Shown: in pieces, positions 59,839 to 64,000 of the stretch
How the letters are laid out: every line of letters begins with the position of its first letter
How positions within the stretch are numbered: position 1 is the stretch's first letter
Assembly: GCF_001425175.1 (NCBI RefSeq)
Contig: NZ_LMDV01000011.1
Span: 139,245 to 203,244, forward strand
Reading direction: 5' to 3'
DNA from: Nocardioides sp. Root1257
GTDB lineage: Bacteria; Actinomycetota; Actinomycetes; Propionibacteriales; Nocardioidaceae
DNA length: 64,000 nucleotides
Notes under the pieces: generated by a model
Told to the model about the DNA's origin: nothing
The model's database searches: none
What the model saw: the letters and a program-made list of their open reading frames with translations, nothing else
Program-made: the position numbers and the translations under genes

Positions 59839-60939
59839 TCATCCCGCCTGGTCGACCAAGCCGGGGTCGATGCCCGCGCGCTTGAGCATGACCGACATGT
59901 CGTGGGTGTTGGAGCTGTGCAGCTTGGCGTCGGCGATCGACACCGTGCGGTCGAGCACCATGCGCACCAGGTGCTGGTCGAAGGTCTGGGTGCCGTCGAA
60001 GCCGCTCGCGGCGATGATGTCCTCGATCGTGTCGGTCTTGTCGGGGTCGGCGACGGCCTCGGTGAGGCGGGAGTTGTTGACCGCGATCTCCATCGCCACC
60101 GCCCTGCCCTCACCGTCCGCGCGCGGCACGAGTCGCTGGCAGACGATCCCGCGCAGCGTCGTCGCCAGCCCGAGCCGTACCTGCTTCTGCTCGTGCGGCG
60201 GGAAGAAGTCGATCAGCCGGTTGACCGTCTCCTTCGCGTCGGTGGTGTGCAGGGTCGACATCACGAGGTGGCCGGTCTCGGCGGCCGAGAGGCAGGCCCG
60301 CACGGTCTCGGCGTCACGCATCTCCCCGATCAGGATCACGTCGGGGTCCTGACGCATCGCTGCTCGTACGGCGACCGTCCAGTCAGCGGTGTCGGTGCCG
60401 AGCTCGCGCTGGGTGACGCTGGCGAGCTTGTCGTGGTGCACGACCTCGATCGGGTCCTCGATGGTGAGGATGTGGACAGGACGCGCCTCGTTGATCGCGT
60501 CCACCATCGCCGACAGGGTCGTGCTCTTCCCGGACCCGGTCGGGCCGGTCACGATGACCAGGCCGCGGGGCTCGAGCGCCAGCCTGCGGATGACGTCGGG
60601 CAGGCCGAGGTCGTCCAGCGACATCGGCTCCATGCGGACCAGCCGGAGCACGCACGCGGCCGCGCCCCGGGCCCGGAAGGCGTTGACGCGGAACCTCCCG
60701 ATGCCGGGCACCGACAGCGCGTAGTCGGCCTCGTTGGTCTCGTCGAAGGTCGCGCGGACCCCGGGAGGCATGGTCTCGCGGATCATCGCCTCGATGCCGT
60801 CGACGGTGAGCGGGTCCACCTCGAGGGGGACCAGGTCGCCCGAGATCCGGATCTTCGGCGGCGCGCCGACCTTGATGTGGAGGTCCGACCCGTTGTTGAC
60901 CACCACGGCCTGAAGGAATGGAGCGATCTGAAGTGTCAA
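59839..60939 (-). CDS. Type IV pilus ATPase PilT (copy 2), probable TTG start
   Basis: 366 residues from TTG 60939. N-terminal ASDLHIK-type segment (NNGSDLHIKVGAPPKIRISGDLVPLE), Walker A GPTGSGKST near residue 135, Asp box ILTIEDPIEVVHH, Walker B DPDVILIGEMRDAET, His box ETGHLVMSTLHTTDA. A PilT/PilU-like second motor. GGGGAGG lies 7 bases before the TTG, whereas the GTG at 60984 lacks a good SD, so I take the TTG. It heads the pilT2-rsiG-pilB operon. The C terminus ends seven bases before rsiG. Confidence 0.9.
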   Translation of the reverse strand: MTLQIAPFLQAVVVNNGSDLHIKVGAPPKIRISGDLVPLEVDPLTVDGIEAMIRETMPPGVRATFDETNEADYALSVPGIGRFRVNAFRARGAAACVLRLVRMEPMSLDDLGLPDVIRRLALEPRGLVIVTGPTGSGKSTTLSAMVDAINEARPVHILTIEDPIEVVHHDKLASVTQRELGTDTADWTVAVRAAMRQDPDVILIGEMRDAETVRACLSAAETGHLVMSTLHTTDAKETVNRLIDFFPPHEQKQVRLGLATTLRGIVCQRLVPRADGEGRAVAMEIAVNNSRLTEAVADPDKTDTIEDIIAASGFDGTQTFDQHLVRMVLDRTVSIADAKLHSSNTHDMSVMLKRAGIDPGLVDQAG

Positions 60940-61075
60940 CGCCGTGCCTCCCCGTCTCGCAGTCGACACGGGTTTGTGTACCACGGCCCCACTCGGTCGT
61001 GTGGCGGAACGCGGTCGATGTCATCCAGCGCCGGTATGTGCTCGGGGCGGGCTCCAGGAAATCCCGTCGTGCCCG

Positions 61076-61103
61076 TCAAGTCGGGCTCCGCCGGCACCGA
61101 AGA
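61076..61103 (+). promoter_or_regulatory. WhiG-like promoter of the pilMNO operon
   Basis: TCAA (61076-61079), 16 bases, then ACCGAAGA (61096-61103), 5 of 8 to GCCGATAA. It lies 41 bases upstream of the pilM ATG in the divergent gap with pilT copy 2. No equally good site was found facing pilT copy 2; the best leftward candidate there has a 17-base gap and TCGA instead of TCAA. Confidence 0.65.
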
Positions 61104-61144
61104 TCCCTGTGAACCCCTCACTCTCTAGGCACCGCGAGGACTCC

Positions 61145-62272
61145 ATGGCACGCACCCTGGTCGGTCTCGACATCGGTAGCACCGGTGTCCGCGCAGCCGA
61201 GCTCGTTCCGGGCCGGCGCCGCGCATCCCTGCGCCGCTTCGCCGCCGTACCGCTCGGCCCCGACGTCGTCCGTGCGGGCGTCGTCCTCGACGGCGAGGCG
61301 CTGACAGCGGCCCTGCGCGAGCTGTGGTCGATCGGCAAGTTCGGCTGCAAGGACGTCCGGCTCGGGGTGGCGAACTCGGCCGTGATGGTGCGGCAGATGG
61401 TCCTCGACTGGATGCCTCCCGCCGACTTCCGCCAGGCGCTGCGCTACCAGGTGCAGGACGCGCTGCCGATGCCGGTCGACGACGCCAACCTCGACTACCA
61501 CCTGATCGAGGAGCTCGAGCTGGGTGAGGACGGCAAGGACCCGCAACGGATGGTCCGGATCGTGCTGGTGGCCGCGGCCCGCGAGGTCGTCGACCCGTTC
61601 GTCGAGGCGGTCCGCCGCGCCGGCCTGCGTACGACCGCCGTCGACCTGATGCCCTTCGCGCTGGTGCGGGCCCGGACGCCCGGCGGCCTGAGCCCCACGT
61701 CGGAAACGGAGGCGATCGTCGACATCGGCGCCGATGTCGTGACGGTCGTCGTCCACAGCGGAGGCGTGCCGCGCTACGTCCGCATCATCCCGGGCATGGG
61801 CGGCGGTTCGATCACGCAGGCGGTCCAGCAGGCGTTCGGGTGGAGCTGGGACGACGCAGAGCGCACGAAGCTGTTCGTCGGGCTGCCGGGGCACGCGACG
61901 CTCGACGACTCGCAGCGCATGGCGACGACAGGCCCCACCGATGGGTTCGAGCACCCCGCACAGAAGGTCGTCGTCGAGTCGGCGACCGCCCTCGTCGGGG
62001 AGATCGGCACCACACTCGACTTCTTCAGGGCATCGGCAGCCGAGGCCGCGACCAACGACCCGAGCCGCGCCGAGGTCGCCCGGGTCGTGCTGTCGGGAGG
62101 TGCGGCGCAGCTCGGGGGCTTCCGCGAGCTGCTCGAGGACCGCCTCGGCAAGCCGGTCAGCCACTTCGACGTCAAGCCGTCCCTGAAGGGATCCCGCACC
62201 TCGAGGCTGACGCGCGCGGACGAGTCGGCCCTCACCGTCGCGGCCGGCCTCTGCGCAGGAGCGGCACGATGA
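61145..62272 (+). CDS. pilM: Type IV pilus assembly protein PilM
   Basis: 375 residues, actin-like ATPase fold. LVGLDIGSTGVRAAELVPG is the first phosphate motif, AIVDIGADVVTVVVHSGGVPRYVRIIPGMGGGSITQAV the second, and VVLSGGAAQLGGFRELLEDRLGKPVSHFD the adenosine motif. PilM sits in the cytoplasm and recruits PilN. ATGA overlap with pilN. Confidence 0.93.
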   Translation: MARTLVGLDIGSTGVRAAELVPGRRRASLRRFAAVPLGPDVVRAGVVLDGEALTAALRELWSIGKFGCKDVRLGVANSAVMVRQMVLDWMPPADFRQALRYQVQDALPMPVDDANLDYHLIEELELGEDGKDPQRMVRIVLVAAAREVVDPFVEAVRRAGLRTTAVDLMPFALVRARTPGGLSPTSETEAIVDIGADVVTVVVHSGGVPRYVRIIPGMGGGSITQAVQQAFGWSWDDAERTKLFVGLPGHATLDDSQRMATTGPTDGFEHPAQKVVVESATALVGEIGTTLDFFRASAAEAATNDPSRAEVARVVLSGGAAQLGGFRELLEDRLGKPVSHFDVKPSLKGSRTSRLTRADESALTVAAGLCAGAAR

Positions 62273-63045
62273 TGGGCCGCCGTGGGGGCAGCCACCCGCG
62301 CCCGGGCCTGCCCCGCGTCAACCTGCTCTCGCAGTCGGACCTGGACCGGATCGCGGTCCGCCGGCTCCGCACCCGATTCGTCGCCGGCGGCGTGGCGCTC
62401 GCCCTGCTCGTCGGCGCGGGCTGGTTCGTCCAGCACCAGCGGGTCAACGACGCGAAGAAGCTCGTGACCGTCGAGAAGGCCGAGACCGACCGGCTCAGTG
62501 GCGAGGCCAAGGAGCTGACGGACATCAAGACCTTCGTGGCCGGCGTCGACGGCCAGAAGCAGACCGTGGCCGCGACCATGGGCCAGGAGATCTACTTCTC
62601 GCGGGTCCTGTCGGGGATCCGCGGCGCCAGCCCGATCGGCACGACCCTCCAGTCGATCGCCGTGACCCTGGCGGCGGACGCCGCGGGCTCCTCCGCCGCT
62701 GCCGGAGACGCGGGTGCCTCGGTGTGCCCCGGACCCGACCCGTTCCAGACCGAGGCGGTCGTCGGGTGCGTGACGCTGTCCGGTACGGCGGTGTCGCGTG
62801 CCGAGGTCGGTGAGCTCGTGACGAGGCTCGGCAGCATGGGCCTCTTCGTCGAGCCGTTCATCTCGACGACGACGACCGGCGACGCCCAGACCGTGGCGTT
62901 CAGTGGCTCCGTCGGCCTCTCGGAGAAGGTCTACAGCCACCGCTACGGCACGGTCCCGGCCGCCCAGACGAGCGACACCCCGGAATCGGGGACGTCCGAC
63001 GACGGCGCGGACCAGGCGTCCGCCGCCACGGGAGGAGAGTCCTGA
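62269..63045 (+). CDS. pilN: Type IV pilus assembly protein PilN-like
   Basis: 258 residues. The conserved PilM-binding tail PRVNLLSQ near residue 15 (INLLP-type), a membrane segment (about 39-57), a coiled coil, and a ferredoxin-like PilN domain with an extra Ala/Ser/Asp-rich insertion with two cysteines (VCPGPDPFQTEAVVGC). The tail after residue 225 is acidic and low-complexity. ATGA overlap with pilM and a one-base overlap with pilO. Confidence 0.85.
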   Translation: MMGRRGGSHPRPGLPRVNLLSQSDLDRIAVRRLRTRFVAGGVALALLVGAGWFVQHQRVNDAKKLVTVEKAETDRLSGEAKELTDIKTFVAGVDGQKQTVAATMGQEIYFSRVLSGIRGASPIGTTLQSIAVTLAADAAGSSAAAGDAGASVCPGPDPFQTEAVVGCVTLSGTAVSRAEVGELVTRLGSMGLFVEPFISTTTTGDAQTVAFSGSVGLSEKVYSHRYGTVPAAQTSDTPESGTSDDGADQASAATGGES

Positions 63046-63683
63046 TGGACCTCGGCAGCCCCACCACCAGCAAGGTCGTCGGCACCCTGTGCCTGCTCGC
63101 CCTGGTCGCCCTCGGCTGGACCTTCGTGGTCGGACCGGAGACCAGTGCCCTGTCGGACACGCGCGTCCAGGTCGACTCCACACGCGAGCAGAACACGCTG
63201 CTCCTGCAGCAGCTCGGCCAGCTCCAGCAGCAGAAGACCGAGCTGAGGAGGACGCGTGTCGTCGCTGCGGAGCTCGCGACCAAGTTCCCGCCGACCGCCG
63301 ACCAGCCGGGCCTGTTCGAGCAGGTCACGGCGGCCGCGGTGGACGCCGGCATCGGTCCGCAGGGTGTGACCACCCTGGCGCCGACGCCGCCCGTGATCGG
63401 CGCCGGCACTGACGGCGTCACCGCCGATCCACCGGCGGCCGGGACCGGAACCCTGGCGACCCAGGACGTCTCCGTCTCGGTCACCGGCACCTACGACCAG
63501 ACCCAGCGGCTGCTCGAGAACCTCGAGCACCTGGCGCGTGCCTACCTGATCACGTCCGTCGACCTGGCCGGGTCGGGCGACGACAGCACCGGCACCTTCA
63601 CCACGTCGATCACGGGGCGCATGTTCGTGATGCCCCCGGTCGCCGATCCATCCGATGACGACGTCACGACCGCACAGCAGTGA
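63045..63683 (+). CDS. pilO: Type IV pilus assembly protein PilO-like
   Basis: 212 residues. Short N-terminal tail, one membrane segment (about 10-29, VVGTLCLLALVALGWTFVVG), a coiled coil (TREQNTLLLQQLGQLQQQKTELRR) and a PilO-type ferredoxin-like domain ending VDLAGSGDDSTGTFTTSITGRMF. It pairs with PilN in the alignment complex. TGATG overlap with pilN. Confidence 0.85.
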   Translation: MDLGSPTTSKVVGTLCLLALVALGWTFVVGPETSALSDTRVQVDSTREQNTLLLQQLGQLQQQKTELRRTRVVAAELATKFPPTADQPGLFEQVTAAAVDAGIGPQGVTTLAPTPPVIGAGTDGVTADPPAAGTGTLATQDVSVSVTGTYDQTQRLLENLEHLARAYLITSVDLAGSGDDSTGTFTTSITGRMFVMPPVADPSDDDVTTAQQ

Positions 63684-63699
63684 GCGAGGAGTGTTGACC

Positions 63700-64000
63700 A
63701 TGGAACCCACCACGCAGACCATGTTGCTTCTGGGGCTGGTAGCCCTCCTGGCGCTGCTCCTCCTCGTCCGAGCCGTCGGGCGCCGACGGTCTCGCGGTGC
63801 GACGGCGGAGGCCGCCGCGACACCCGAGGCCGCGGCCGTGGTCGAGGCAAAGGCAGAGGCCCAGGCCGAGGTCGTGGTCGAGCCGGAGCCGGAGGCTCCG
63901 GTGCAGGTCGAGCCCGACGTCCCGGTGGAGGTCGCGGCGGAGGTCGCAGCGGAGGTCGAGGCGGAGGTCGAGGCGGAGGTCGAGGCGGAGGTCGAGGCGG
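63700..64000 (+). CDS. Membrane protein with Val/Glu/Ala repeat, N-terminal fragment
   Basis: About 100 residues are visible before the window ends. A short N terminus, one membrane segment (about 8-26, MLLLGLVALLALLLLVRAV), a basic RRRSRG stop-transfer, then an acidic region of EV/EA repeats that begins before a 12-base tandem repeat. GAGGAG is 9 bases before the ATG. It follows pilO by 16 bases and so belongs to the pilMNO operon; FimV- or TonB-like pilus scaffolds have similar layouts, but no specific family can be named. Confidence 0.6.
   Translation, partial: MEPTTQTMLLLGLVALLALLLLVRAVGRRRSRGATAEAAATPEAAAVVEAKAEAQAEVVVEPEPEAPVQVEPDVPVEVAAEVAAEVEAEVEAEVEAEVEA
63937..64000 (+). repeat. 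12-base tandem repeat in coding sequence, reaching window end
   Basis: Five complete units of GCGGAGGTCGAG (the first with CA for AG at its end) and a partial sixth run from 63937 to the window edge. They encode repeated Ala-Glu-Val-Glu. The exact identity of successive units suggests recent expansion; the number of units beyond the window is unknown. Confidence 0.9.

Noticed and set aside
60985..61019. A sixth WhiG-like promoter facing pilT copy 2
   Set aside because: The best candidate has TCGA and a 17-base gap, so it does not keep the pattern of the other five.
63937..64000. CRISPR array
   Set aside because: The 12-base units are contiguous without spacers and keep the reading frame, so they are a coding tandem repeat.

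Overview
The window is very GC-rich DNA, densely packed with genes that often overlap by 4 bases (ATGA/GTGA), with frequent GTG starts. Its gene families (DUF4245, DUF1707/SHOCT-like, SigE-family ECF sigma, RsiG, LpqY/SugABC-type transporter, WhiG-type sigma, DUF6542) point to an actinobacterium. Nocardioides or a relative (Nocardioidaceae) is my best guess, from gene style rather than any search. The window appears chromosomal; I saw no phage, plasmid, IS, CRISPR, rRNA or tRNA signal.

Region 1 (1-25 kb) is central metabolism and transport. It has a 5' fragment of class II fumarase behind a spermidine-synthase-like protein and a zinc-ribbon protein, and a complete class I fumarase 2.2 kb away. 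It holds two sugar/polyamine-type ABC systems: 4.3-8.2 kb is a PotABCD-like four-gene operon, and 8.8-13.2 kb is an LpqY-SugABC-like operon with a second SugC-like ATPase divergent at 13.3-14.4 kb. Two esterases, glpX, a molybdate ABC operon (modABC) coupled to an ArsB/NhaD-type permease, a DUF4245 protein, an ECF sigma factor with a membrane partner, and xseA/xseB complete it.

Region 2 (24.9-44 kb) is mixed housekeeping and accessory genes: ispH, a YciO/Sua5 protein, rmuC, a DHFR-like reductase, xth, an ArsR-like regulator with an MFS exporter, a MOSC protein, ychF, small lipoprotein and hypothetical genes, a luciferase-like oxidoreductase, a YCII protein, an acyl-ACP desaturase, an HSL-type esterase, a large hybrid histidine kinase, an AAHS-type MFS transporter and a KstD-like flavoprotein.

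Region 3 (44-64 kb, running off the right edge) is a type IV pilus locus. It contains a WhiG/FliA-type sigma factor; a three-module cell-wall hydrolase; a TadE-like protein; two tandem major pilins; a divergent minor-prepilin operon ending in a PilX-like protein; an FtsH-like AAA+ protease; pilC, pilT, pilB and a second pilT; and pilM, pilN and pilO followed by a repeat-rich membrane protein. Between the second pilT and pilB lies a 171-residue protein carrying two copies of the c-di-GMP-binding motif of RsiG, the anti-sigma factor of WhiG.

Five pilus transcription units carry the same promoter-like pattern, TCAAG then a fixed spacing to NCCGAnnA (TCAA-N16-NCCGAnnA), which resembles the WhiG/sigma-28 consensus. 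The most interesting reading of the window is therefore a self-contained c-di-GMP/RsiG/WhiG switch that controls type IV pilus genes.
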